Source of the DNA: Epiperipatus broadwayi
Taxonomy: Eukaryota > Onychophora > Udeonychophora > Euonychophora > Peripatidae
Direction: 5' to 3'
Assembly (NCBI GenBank): GCA_028023455.1
Contig: JAQFVV010012404.1
Coordinates: 14,495,000-14,558,999, forward strand
Length of the DNA: 64,000 nucleotides
Of this stretch, positions 45,105 through 56,200 are shown one piece after another. Each line of letters opens with the position of its first letter. The first letter of the stretch is position 1. The notes beneath the pieces were generated by a model. That model searched no databases, was not told where the DNA came from, and was given only the letters and a program-made list of their open reading frames with translations. Both the position numbers and the translations under genes were made by a program.

Positions 45105-45345
45105 AAGTACAATGAAAGTTGATTTTTGTTGTTTCAAATTATTTATTTGTAATTTAATTAAAGTTAAAAATTGGAAAGAATAAAAAAAAAGGACATGCAG
45201 ATTACTAATCCAGTTAAACAAAAGGAATTCCAAAGTAAAAGATTACACCTAGTAAAATCTTTCTAACTCTAATTAAAGATGGTAGAACGACTATGTTAAA
45301 AAAGAACTTTGTAACAGAAAGTTATAAATAAATGTATAAGATTAT

Positions 45346-46975
45346 AAACCTAAGCATCATAATAATAATAACATGCACAGAAGTTTCAAAACTGGATTGA
45401 GGTATAAAAAGAAGAGGACAACTTCGATCTGTGTCTTTTCATTTATCATCTGGTTATGTGTTTTTAGAGTTGGAGGTTTCTGTGAGAATGACCTGTTACA
45501 GTGAAATGTATCTGCACAGGACACTACTCACTTGGTGAACGAAGTTGTCATGCAAGAATGGGAATGAAGCCTTGTGAACACCGTTTTTCATAATGGAGAG
45601 GCCATCACAACCGTGCTTCTTGCTCTAACTATGAAATGAATCAGAAAAGCAAAGATGCCAGCAGGAGAGATCAATTAAATTTCAATGAACTTAGGATCCC
45701 ATGAATCTACACAAACTTATCAGTAAGTTAAGATTATTTACTCCCAATTTGTGACTTTAATTATTGGCCAATTAATGTTAACCATGAATGATCATACCAA
45801 TAGTGACTGAATTTCAATGTATAAAGGAACTAGCTAGAAGAATTTAAATGGAACAAGAACTTTCATCTGATTAATAATATTTGGATTAGTGTGTTTTTCT
45901 TTTCAAATTTTTTTAAAACTAATTCTTGCATAAATATTTTAAATAGATTTTAATAAAATATTTATTATTAATTTAGCATCTTCTTTGTACATTCTTAATT
46001 TGAATATTAGATGCTGTGAATGTTAATTAATTAATATTTAATTAAAGAAATTACCTTTGCCATTTTATTTAATGATTATTGACTAAGCTCCAGGAATAAT
46101 ATTCTCTAAAAAATAAATAAATAAAGATACAGGAAATTATAACTCCAATCTTTTTAGTTAGTTGCGTCAAAATTATGGGATACAAAGAAGTTAGGAGTCT
46201 ATTGACTATGGCACCTTCTTATAAATTAAAACTTTGTCAGCAATTCCGGTCGCAATAATTAGTAGGCCAGTTAATCAGGAAATATAGCTATGTTTTTGGA
46301 AATAAGAACAAGATATTTATTTCTCTCTAGCTTGATTAACTTTCACTTTATAGTGTGTAAAAGAAGGCCTACCAGAAACTAACAAAACATGAAAAACATT
46401 ACAATGGCTTCCCAACATGAGGTAAACTACTACCTGAGATATAACTTTAAACCCTGATTATACAAATATAAAAATATTTTTTTTAATATGACTTACAGAA
46501 AGAAAAATACAAATTGTGACTGATGTATATTTTAATTCACAGCGTTGATTGGGTAGGCGAATACTGGAGAGGAGACAAAAGCATAGCCCCGAGTCCTTAT
46601 ATATGCAGTAGGTGACATAAGACTGTTCTTAAATACCATGAGTCTTATAAGAGCAGGTTCCCAAGAAATGGGAGGGTGGACCAAGTGCCATGAGCCAATA
46701 AGTCTCAAAAGAATGAGCATTGCTTGTATGTGCTTAGACTTGGGCTTCCTATTGTTAGTTTTACATTGAGTGTAAAGGACACAGGTGAATGTGCAACTCA
46801 TTCCTGCCATGTTAGACCCTAAAAGTGGACTTTAAAGCCACATATCACTTGTGAATGTGTCTACAAAAATATATCAGTATGCTGATACAAAAAAAAAAGT
46901 TATACTTTTAACCTTATTAAGAATAAAATTTCAAATTCATATTTTATTCTTGTTTGTGGGGAAAGATGATATTGT
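45346..46975. other. Less AT-rich unassigned region, possible exons
   Basis: A TATAAAAA at 45403 precedes a relatively GC-richer stretch to ~45722, which ends at an atca|gtaagt donor-like site. A tttaattcacag acceptor-like site at 46542 opens another richer stretch with a caggtgaat donor-like site at 46785. Neither stretch has a convincing reading frame. The minus frame at 46810-46532 (92 codons) lies in the second block and matches nothing I know. Splice-like motifs are common by chance, so this is weak. Confidence 0.2.
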
Positions 46976-47110
46976 ACCGTCTACAAATAGATGGTCCAAA
47001 TATAATAACATTTGAGAATATATAAGAGCTAAAGAAAAAGTAAATTTAAAGATCTTTTAAATTAACATATTTTAAGTTTTTTTTTAGTTTTTGTAATTTT
47101 TTTTTAAACA
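46976..47110. repeat. ~137-bp dispersed repeat, third copy
   Basis: Starts attgtaccgtctacaaatag and ends in a poly-T block as the copy at 44968 does, with about ten differences. The sequence on both sides is unrelated to the other copies. Confidence 0.75.
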
Positions 47111-48489
47111 TTATTTCTATTCAGTCACTTAGAGAAAATACTGTAACAATGAAAAATATAAATATTTCCTGCATCATTATTTTTTTAATACAAATACATA
47201 TGTAGGTTATTGGGTTATTGACTATGATAATAATTTCTTTTCATGGATGCAATTGCAAATATTAAACAAAGTGGAACAAAATATAAATTTTAATGATAAT
47301 AGACTTATTTGAAGAAGTTAAAAGACTCATGTGTCTATCAAAAGAGCAAATATGACTAAATATTACTGAGGAATGTTAAATAGATATTTCTTTTTGTAGG
47401 AAATAGTTTTATGATGGTTAATATATGATTTTATATGAAAAAAAAACTGTTTTACACATTTGAATATAAGATATTTAAGCCCTCAAAATCTAGGATAAGA
47501 TTTTTTAACTTGAGGTGAATTTTATATGTCAATGTAACCAAATTTTTCTATAGATGATGACTATCTGTAGTTCAATTTCAGTTTGAGTTTTGAAAGTGCT
47601 TAAGAAAATGAATATCTACTTTAATAATAAAGGTTTATGCTAAATGCTATAGTGCAATCAAGATCTGTAAATAATTATTCATAAGGAATTGTTGTCCATT
47701 TTAATAAAGTTTGAATTTTTAAAAGACTTTTGAACCATTGAAAACAATAAGTAATTAGTGTAGTTTATGCAAAATAACATCACATATTCAATGAAGGAGA
47801 AATAAATATTTTTGATAAATCACCATGTCGATGTTTGTGAACACCATTGTTCAATCCTATATTTTATGAAAATTTTGCAAAGTCTTTGAAGCTTTAGGGA
47901 AAATAATTTAATATTAAAAGTGATTATTTAGACTAATAGGTTCATGTTATCACAAAGAATGTAATTGTTGAATGATTTTGTAGTGATGTAATTTATATAT
48001 TGATTCATATATTAATATTGATCAGCTATTAATATTCTTGTGAAAAATCTGTCATTGTTATGATGTACATAAGCATAAAAGTGAGTTACATTTATGATGT
48101 AAATCATATTAAATCTAGCAAATGAATTTAATGGCTTTCTTATGCAACAGTATGTTGAAAAAAAAAACATTCCATTAGTTGAATGTTAATTATAAACTTC
48201 AATCACATTTTTTTCTTTTTTTTTAATTTGAAAAATCTTTTAAAGGATTTGATTATTTTAAGATGAAGTTTTTAAATTTGAAATGCTTAAATTAAGTTGA
48301 GTCGATAGCAAGAAATGAATAACTAAGAAATTATCAATTATTGTCTAGTTATTCTAATTTGATTTTGGAAAAGACACATAATATGTATGATGTAAAGGAT
48401 TAATAAAGTTTATACTGTAATATTAAATGTAATATAAATATGGTATAAGGATGGCAAGAAATGGCTGCTTATAGCTTATTGAGGTATAG
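47111..48489. other. AT-rich DNA, nothing recognised
   Basis: About 1.4 kb without coding frames, repeat pairs or RNA signals that I can support. Confidence 0.5.
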
Positions 48490-48497
48490 TACTCTTG

Positions 48498-49712
48498 TGT
48501 ACCTTAGTATTATTCAACCGATGATGTTTTACATTTACTGATTTTCCTTCCGGTAGACATCATCGATGATAACATGGCAATGTTGTCATGGCAACCAAGA
48601 CACTGACATGATTAATCCATGGGAGAGACAATTTTTGGATTTTTTTGACCCGCGAGATTTAAAAATCGGAGAGAGCTTTGGGAAATTTTGTCATTTGTCT
48701 GTCTTTTGTGATTTTGCTACCAGTCCACCACAATGAATACTATTTATAAGTAATTTTCATTTTTGTTTCTAATAAATAATGTCATTTTGATGTATATTAT
48801 TTTGTAAATTCTTCTGCAATTATAAAAAGTACAATTAATTACTTTTATTTTTAATTTCTGAATTATAAAGAAATTTTTTTTTTGTAAATTCATCTGCAAT
48901 TATAAAAATTACAGCTATGAGAGTAATACAATATCTGGTGTTGTCGGTGGTTTTGTAAATCATAATATAGGTTTTTTTAGACTAGAGTATGTATTGGCCA
49001 TGCCTTCGGCCCATCAAAAACATCGGAGCCCCCGCCAATTCCAGCACTACGCACTGACTTTTCTAATTTTCAGTCAAAAAATGAGACACATTTTCAAATT
49101 GTTTGTTTTATATATGAATAATTGAGTTAAATCCCATCAGAAATGTTGTAAAGATAAGATAATTTTTCATGCAAGTATATTTTTTTGATTTTTTTTTTTG
49201 TTATAAAAATTCGTAATATAGAGTACGTTTTAAGTTATTGTCCAGGTTGCCATTAATAATGCCAGATTCGCATTAAATTGGGAAAAGTGTTCTTTATTTG
49301 TCTATTTATTTTAAATTTACAAAAAAAAATTTGTACATATTTCTGCAATTATAAAATTTACACTTAATTACTTTCAATTTCTAAATTATCAAACTTGCAC
49401 TTAATTACTTTTAATTTGTAAATTATTTTGATGTATGCATGTACATTTTTTTGTCAGGACCATCAAACATGGTGGTACTTGTTATCTACCTGACGGTCAT
49501 CTTTAGTATTTTCCAACCAATGACATATTACCCTGAAGCCATGTCAGTCTAATCTTGGGATCTTTAATGTGCCGGGTCCACGTGATCTGCAGACAAATTT
49601 TAGCGATTGCATTTGTTTGCAAATCACTTGGAGACGTTATCTTAAAAATCAGAAGATCTGACTGCTATGGCTTCATGGTAGTACGTCATCGGTTAGAAAA
49701 TACTAAGGAACC
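48498..49712. mobile_element. DNA transposon, GGT-type terminus, 8-bp TSD (family 2)
   Basis: 1215 bp flanked by tactcttg (48490-48497 and 49713-49720). Left end TGTACCTTAGTATTATTCAA; right end on the minus strand GGTTCCTTAGTATTTTCTAA, both continuing into ccgatga(t/c)g. A second inward-facing copy of the terminus lies at about 49503-49560, so the right ~210 bp is itself a foldback. The piece at 48985-49055 (cccccgccaattccagcact) resembles the tandem unit in the 31287 element. The 85-codon frame at 49555-49812 crosses the element edge and is not a gene. Confidence 0.8.
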
Positions 49713-49721
49713 TACTCTTGT

Positions 49722-51317
49722 TCTATGTTATTCGATCTGCATTCTGTTAGACAACTTAACATGCATTTACAAATATTACGTTTTTTTCTTCTTTTTAAAA
49801 TTATATCTTTGAATTAATTTTATCTGTATAGCCAACTTCTGAATTTGTTTTTTTTCTATATGCAGTAATAGACTTGAGAATGTTTATAAAAAATCGTGCA
49901 TGGCAGACCAGCAATTCTATTATAAGCTTCCATTTTTTTTCTGCTTGATACAACTTCATCTCTTTTTATAGAAATGACATTAATCTTCCAATGTACACAT
50001 TGCTAAGCTGTAAGCTCAAGAAAATTATTAATATAATTATGATAAAGGCTAACTGTGATCGCATTACTATAGCAGTATAATCATATATACCCAATGAGTA
50101 CTGAAGGATAACTGCATCTTTAAAATCATATATCACTTCTACCTATCTAAAATGGAAAAGTGTGTAATAAAAACTCATTGAATGTATTTTACTATTATTT
50201 AAAAATATTATCATATAGTAACATAACATGTTTTTTTTTTTTTAGAGTAAGTGAACTATTATCTCTACTGAATTTTTTTTTCACTCATACATTTATACAC
50301 AGTTATATAGTTAAAATTTGAAATCTGGTTAAGCTTTTCTCAGTTATTAGTTCAGGCAAATACAATAAAAACTTTAGATTTATTATTCCGTCTTGTAATT
50401 AGAAACTCTGATAAAATTGAAACTAACTTATAACAAATTACTCCATGAAATTTGATCCTGTTGAATTGACTGAGTTTAATTGCTTTGTAATCCAAACCAG
50501 AGTTTGGTACTAGTAGTATTATACTAGTTGTGTCAGATTAATAAGAAAGTTATTAATTAAATTTATAGTTTATCCAAGTCTTATTATTTATATAATTAAT
50601 TTCAAATAGGGAATGCAATTATTTTTTTTTCTTCTGAAAGTAAAACCTTTTATAGCTATTAATTCTTAGGTAGAAAATGTAAAAGAATATTTGTTACAAG
50701 AAACTAAGTATATCTTTGTTGATAAGTTTTACTTGATTATCATTAATTATATATATCTTACACTTCCATGTGTATTTATCTTGCTTTTTTAAAACATTTA
50801 TGTATATACATTTAATTTCATTGTTTATGTAAAAAATATATTTAGATATTTTATGTAATATACTTATGAGAGAGATACTTTGGAGATTAGCAATATAGAG
50901 ATGTTTTAGGGTGTGACCAAAAAACCCCCAAAAACCATAGCTTAAAAACTGATTGCACAAAATAAGCATTTACTTTTGGAATATATTTTTGATTAAATAT
51001 TGAATGTTCTAACTTTATGATTTTTTATCATTTGGATTCAGTTTAAGCTATCTATTTAATCATTTTGCTTACAATATATTAAACCTAGTTTTATTTCATT
51101 CTAAATCCCAGTAATATCATTGATATATATTTATTTTCTCATTCAAATATTTTTTTTTTCAAACTTTTTAAAATCTTTCACTGTTTGATAATATGGTTAG
51201 CATCTCTATTGTTCTTCTATTAAGTGTTCAAAATTTAGATTCAAAATTAAGTACTAATAAAACACATTTTATAAAAATCATTTTTTAATTTTCATAAACA
51301 TATACATATTTGTTTTA
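49722..51317. other. AT-rich DNA, nothing recognised
   Basis: About 1.6 kb of AT-rich sequence with poly-T runs and no supported feature. The minus frame at 50969-50694 is low-complexity and Ile/Lys/Asn-rich, as expected from base composition. Confidence 0.5.
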
Positions 51318-51673
51318 TGCCACACACAGCAAGCTAGAGTCATCAATGGATGCCAGATGGCTTGTGCATAAAATCCCCATCTATTGCCTTCTCATCCAAT
51401 ATCCCCAGACTAGTTTCTGGCTTATGGCCTTTGTCAGCGAGGAGCCTTGGATCTGAGAGCACTGCATCTAGATCTTAGGATCTAATGCAGCCTTCCAGCA
51501 AACACCTTTTATCTCCATTTAATTACAAAACTATGAGTATTAAACTGAAAACACCTTAATGTTTTCAATCCAAGCCCATTAGCTTATATAGTCATATGAG
51601 TAGGCACTAGATGGAGATTTTATGCACAAGCCTTCTGGCATCCATTGATTACTCTAGCTTACTGTGTGTGGCA
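51318..51673. mobile_element. MITE with ~70-bp terminal inverted repeats
   Basis: 356 bp. Left end TGCCACACACAGCAAGCTAG and right end (minus strand) TGCCACACACAGTAAGCTAG pair for ~70 bp through ggcttgtgcataaaatc and the inner edge agatgg/ctagatgg. The interior has a smaller inverted repeat around atctagatc. No clear target duplication: the flanks are AT-rich and do not match over 8 bp or as TA. No coding capacity. Confidence 0.8.
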
Positions 51674-51954
51674 ATATATATAGTGAGTTTTGCCTGTTTT
51701 AACGACAGTTATACACAAGCATAAGAGGTGGTCATGTGATGTTTATTGGCTTAATTTCTAATATATTAATATCATTTTTTAATTATTACTATTTGAAAAG
51801 TCATAGGATACTAATTTTAGTTTTTTAACTTTATTCCTTTTTTTTTTTGTAGCATTTGTCAGACTGAACTTGCAGCATTTTTTTAATGGCTTTGATGTAT
51901 TATTTGCAAAAATATTTACTCTCATTTATTTTTACTTTTACTTTTTTTTTTCAA

Positions 51955-52026
51955 GTGTCATAGCATCGGCCGGGACGCGAACCCGCAACCCAGGCAACTG
52001 CTTGTAAGGCAGTCACGCTGATCTCA
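51955..52026 (-). ncRNA. tRNA-like relic (possible SINE head or tRNA pseudogene)
   Basis: On the minus strand a perfect 5-bp anticodon-type stem (ACTGC/GCAGT) encloses the 7-base loop CTTACAA, which would read UAC. It is followed by a box-B-like GGTTCGCGTCC. The spacing from anticodon stem to TTC is 15 bases instead of 10, and the D-arm and acceptor stem are missing, so it is not a working tRNA. It is embedded between an A-rich stretch downstream and a T-run upstream. Confidence 0.4.
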
Positions 52027-52029
52027 AAA

Positions 52030-53683
52030 AAAAAAAAAAAACTGATAAAACTTCTGCATAATATTTTGGAGAAATGTAATCACCCATGTCTTATATTCAT
52101 ATTACTATAAATCTCTCTAACAGCATAGAATCTAGTGATTTCTCTTCCTCTTTCTTTTTTTGCTAAATATTCCTCTGTATTTGATAATATTCTTGGTCTG
52201 TGTTATGATATTACAAGGTTCTAATCATACCAGAACAAGCAAGTGTTTAAAATGATAATTCATTTTTTTATTTTTTTGGTATTATAATTTTTTTTTATTT
52301 GTGGATGTAATCTGCTGTGTTTTAAATCCAAATGAGTTATTTATTTGACTTGAATCCAAAGTTGTCTGTAAATGATTTGTAATGATCATGATAAATTATT
52401 CTTACATCTTTTTTTCTATTCCAAATAACATTGACAGTATTACATTCTTCCTAACATCTAGAATATTTTTTAGACATTTTGGGTATAATTTGGCTTATAA
52501 TTACTTATATGTCGATTTGTTTGTTTTAACATAATTATATATTATTTCATCATTTTTGGCACTTCTCTATATGTCTCATTCTTAATTTAGAATCCACTAT
52601 ATAGTGTTACAGTTAATGCTATAACACAGAATTCCCTTTTGTTTTCCACGTCATTATTACTATATAGTTTCTGTAAAAATATTTTACATAATAATGACCA
52701 GCTGCAGCATTTTCAAATGAGATAGACCATTCTACTTTCGAGAAAAAAAAAGACAAAGATAAAACATTAATAATAATGATATATATATATATATTAATCT
52801 TAAATATCTATTAAATAAAATAATTTAAATTTTTCTAATATCAAAAAATGATATTGTGGGTTATGGCATCATAGTGTTACATTATCCTTTTCTCGGAATA
52901 AAAAAATCACAAATATTGATCTTGGTTTTTTTTTTTTTTTATTTCTTCAGTTTCTATCATCTGACATTCATGATAATTTTATAAATATTTATTCATTACA
53001 TGGGAAATATTTAATTAAGATATTGATTACCTTCATACTTTGTATCTTTTATATGCCAGGTTTTATATTGCATGTTGCATTTGCATAGTACCAATGATTA
53101 TTTCATCTGCTGAGTTTGGTAAATTCTTACCTTAGAATTCAAACTCAGAAGCAAATAATAGTTCTTTTATATTTACTATTTACTGCTCAGCATTTAGCTG
53201 TTGAGATTTACTTTCATTTTAAGTTGTCTTCTCTGACCATTAATTTTTTAAAGTCATTAACTCGTATCCAGATCTTTGGTTTTGTTATGAATTTTAATAT
53301 TTTGAAGAGTATTTTGTGTAGAATTTTTCATTATTTAGGATTTTCATTATCTTGTAAAACAATATTTATGTGGCTTTTCTTATGATACCTTGCAGTTATG
53401 TTTAATCTATGTTTTTGGGTTGTCCTAATAGATAAATTTGATCTGTATTAAGAATTGATTTTTACTTTTATTACTGTTGTTCTGGTTTTGACAATTACAT
53501 GTATTTGTTTGATACTTTTGTGACAGATACACATTAATTTTTATTATTGTGCTGATGATGATAATAACAACAACAATTGCAGAATCTAGTCCATTTATCT
53601 GCAACCATGTTAAGAAGTTCTTGTATTTCATGCTCCAAAAGTACTTTAGACCTAGGCCTGGCAAGGTAAAAACCTGATATATT
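52030..53683. other. T-rich DNA, no supported gene
   Basis: 1.65 kb of T-rich sequence. Hydrophobic open frames (for example 53116-53385, 89 codons, plus strand) reflect base composition and show no domain. Confidence 0.5.
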
Positions 53684-54510
53684 TTTTTCAATTTCCCATG
53701 AATTGATAACTAATTAATAATTTTGTGTTACATGTTTCATTCAAAATTTCAATAAAAATCAAGTTAATCAATGATAATTTAGAAATCAATATGGGGACAA
53801 AATCATATTACCAATTCAAAATTTCAAAGTCCAATGTTCTGTCAAACACAATCTTATTTTTAATTTTATTGTAGTAATTTCTGATTTTGGGGAAAAAAAG
53901 AAAAAGAAAATTCAGTTTCAAGTTCCCAGGAAGCTGTTCACTTGCTCACAAACAAGTTAACAAGCTGTGTTTTTTTTTATACTTAAAAAGTATTCAAAAT
54001 TTTAGGCTAACAGAAGAAAAAAAACTACCTTCATATACCTTTTTCAATTTCCAATCAGTTGATATCTTATAATTTTGTGTTACATCTTATTCAAATTTTC
54101 GATTAAAATCTAGTTACTTAACAATAATTTTAAAAAAAGCCATCACATGACTAATTATATCAGCGCAATGTTTCAAAGTCCAAAAGTCAGTCAAGCATAT
54201 GCTTCTTATTTTTAATTTTATTGTAGTAAACGTTGATATTTGTTTAGTAATCAAAATTCGATCTCAAGTTCCCCAGCAATTAATTCACTTGCTCTCTACC
54301 CATTTAACAAGCTCTGGTTTTTTATGCTTGTAACAAAGTACTCAAAACCTTAGAATAACAAGTTTAAAAAATAAAAAAAAAACTAACTTTATATACTTTT
54401 TTCAATTTCCAATCAACTGATAATTAATTTCCTATTTTGTGTTATATTTTTCATTTACATTTTCAATTTAAATCAAGTTACTAAGATAATTTAAAAAAAC
54501 GACATTTCCA
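53684..54510. repeat. Tandem array, ~350-365-bp unit, about 2.3 copies
   Basis: tttttcaatttcc starts units at 53684, 54050 and 54398 (spacings 366 and 348). Each unit continues with ataattttgtgttaca, tttcaaagtccaa, tcttatttttaattttattg and tcacttgctc in the same order. Copies are diverged. This is a satellite-like arrangement. Confidence 0.8.
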
Positions 54511-54554
54511 ATACCAAGCCTAACTATCTATCCAGCTTTCACCATGTCTCCCTA

Positions 54555-54885
54555 TATCTGAATCTTCTATCTATGAATCTCACACTTAAACTACATCAGC
54601 CTCACCTCTAACACAGCAAGACCCAGATCCAGTGTCTGATCATCCTATCACAAACTCCAATTCATCAATTGCAAACAATTCTAACACAGCTGTACCACTC
54701 CCCCTCCTCTGGAAATCTGGATTCTCTACCAATGGATCTCACACTTAAATCTCATCAAAAATTTTACTCAGTCTCCACCCCTAATACATCTAGATCCAGA
54801 GTCTGACCAATCTATCCAATTCAACAATTGCCATCAATTCTAACATAGCTGTATGTCCACCCCTCTCTGAAATACTTATCTATTC
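54555..54885. repeat. Tandem duplication, ~159-bp unit
   Basis: atctcacacttaaa marks units at 54576 and 54735. Both continue with agcctcacc / agtctccacc, agatccag-gtctgatc and caattctaacacagctgta. The region is C-rich on the plus strand, unlike its neighbours. Confidence 0.75.
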
Positions 54886-55139
54886 AAATGCACCAGAAAA
54901 CAGGCATAATATAGTTAACAAAATGTCTTATGAAAACAAATCCATCATGCCTCCTAATCATATGAACACATTTCCAATGAAACCAAGAGAAAACCTTATC
55001 AAGATGAAAATATATACCCTAAAGAGTCAAAAATAATACATTGATTTAATATCAGTGTCTGTAGATTCTCCACACTCCATGAAAATCACTAGTCCCTCAC
55101 ATATGTTATCCAGGCAACCCAACCTTATATAAAAACTAA

Positions 55140-55670
55140 ACTTAATTTCCATGTGTAAATACAGCAATCCAGAGTGTAAAATTCATGTAATCTTGTGTAA
55201 ATCAATAAATCAACTTTTACATATGTAAACATACAACTGCAGATTGCCAATATAACTACAGCAATCCAAGCTGTGTAAACCTTTTGTAACCAATCCACTG
55301 CTTGTAAAAATTGCTCCAGTTATCAATGAATCAACTTTTACATATGTAAATCTACAATTACAGATTGCTCATGTAACCAAAGCAATCCAAGTTATATAAA
55401 ACCTTTGTTATTAATCCTTAGCATGTAAAAATTTCTGTAATCTTGTGTAAATCAACTTTTACATATGTGCACCTACAACTACAGATTGCCCATGTATACC
55501 ACAACAATCCAAGCTATGTAAAACCCTTGTAACTAATCAACAACATGGAGAAATTTATGTGTAAATGAATAAAGCAACTTTTATATATGTAAGCCTACAA
55601 CTGCCAATTGCTCATGTAAATACAGCAATCCAAGCTATGTAAAACTCTTGTAACTTTCTAAGATAAATAA
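55140..55670. repeat. Tandem array, ~121-bp unit, four to five copies
   Basis: gcaatccaagctatgtaaa-type phrases occur at about 55164, 55261, 55381, 55503 and 55624 (spacings 97, 120, 122, 121). Each unit also carries caacttttacatatgtaa, whose core acatatgt is palindromic. The first unit is shortened. Confidence 0.85.
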
Positions 55671-55686
55671 AGCTTATCATTGAAAT

Positions 55687-55726
55687 ATAATAATAATAAT
55701 GATGATGATGATGATGATGATGATGA

Positions 55727-55816
<90 letters not shown>
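55687..55816. repeat. Compound microsatellite (TAA)n(GAT)n(ACT)n(AAT)n
   Basis: Four trinucleotide tracts follow each other without interruption, each derivable from the previous by one base change. It closes the tandem-repeat stack that begins at 53684. Confidence 0.97.
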
Positions 55817-55817
<1 letters not shown>

Positions 55818-56192
55818 CAAAACAATAATACTTTAATTCATTTTATTTATAAATAGGTAATTCATAAAAAAGGCCACAATAATTTACAGAATATTTATCA
55901 TATCCAATTCAATTAAATTCATTTATTTAAGTGCTAAACAACAGTATGTAACCAATCATAGTTGCACATTAAAGTAGTAAAATGAATAAACAGAATGCAT
56001 ATAATATAATAATAAAAGGAAATAACAAAGAAGTAAAAAAAATATAAATAAATAAAATAAATTTGAATTAACCTTCAGTGACATTCAAATTTAAGAATAT
56101 TGCAAAATTGCTTATGATCTAAATTAAAATGATTAGTATTAATAAAAATCTGATTATAAAAACAGAGTGTCTTAATAAAGGAGAAAATGTAA
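55817..56192. other. Unassigned AT-rich spacer
   Basis: About 375 bp between the microsatellite and the next transposon, with no feature recognised. Confidence 0.5.
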
Positions 56193-56200
56193 GGATATTG

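Larger units (their letters stand above)
38497..45345. repeat. Large duplicated segment, copy B
   Basis: Aligns with 1-12480 minus the LTR element. Differences are scattered substitutions and small indels, with no large rearrangement. The last clear match to copy A is around 45340 (ataagatta), after which the two diverge or copy A enters the gap. This copy preserves the empty LTR-element target at 40434-40437. Confidence 0.9.

Noticed and set aside
44964-47110. The two ~137-bp repeats as LTRs of a 2-kb element
   Set aside because: They lack TG/CA ends, target duplications and primer sites, and a third copy lies inside duplication copy A without a partner.
53116-53385. Hydrophobic 89-codon frame that could be a small membrane protein
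   Set aside because: T-rich DNA yields Phe/Leu/Ile-rich frames by composition; no conserved motif, start context or neighbour supports it.
53684-55670. CRISPR-like array
   Set aside because: Units are long, diverged and contiguous with no short constant repeat separated by unique spacers, and the context is eukaryotic.
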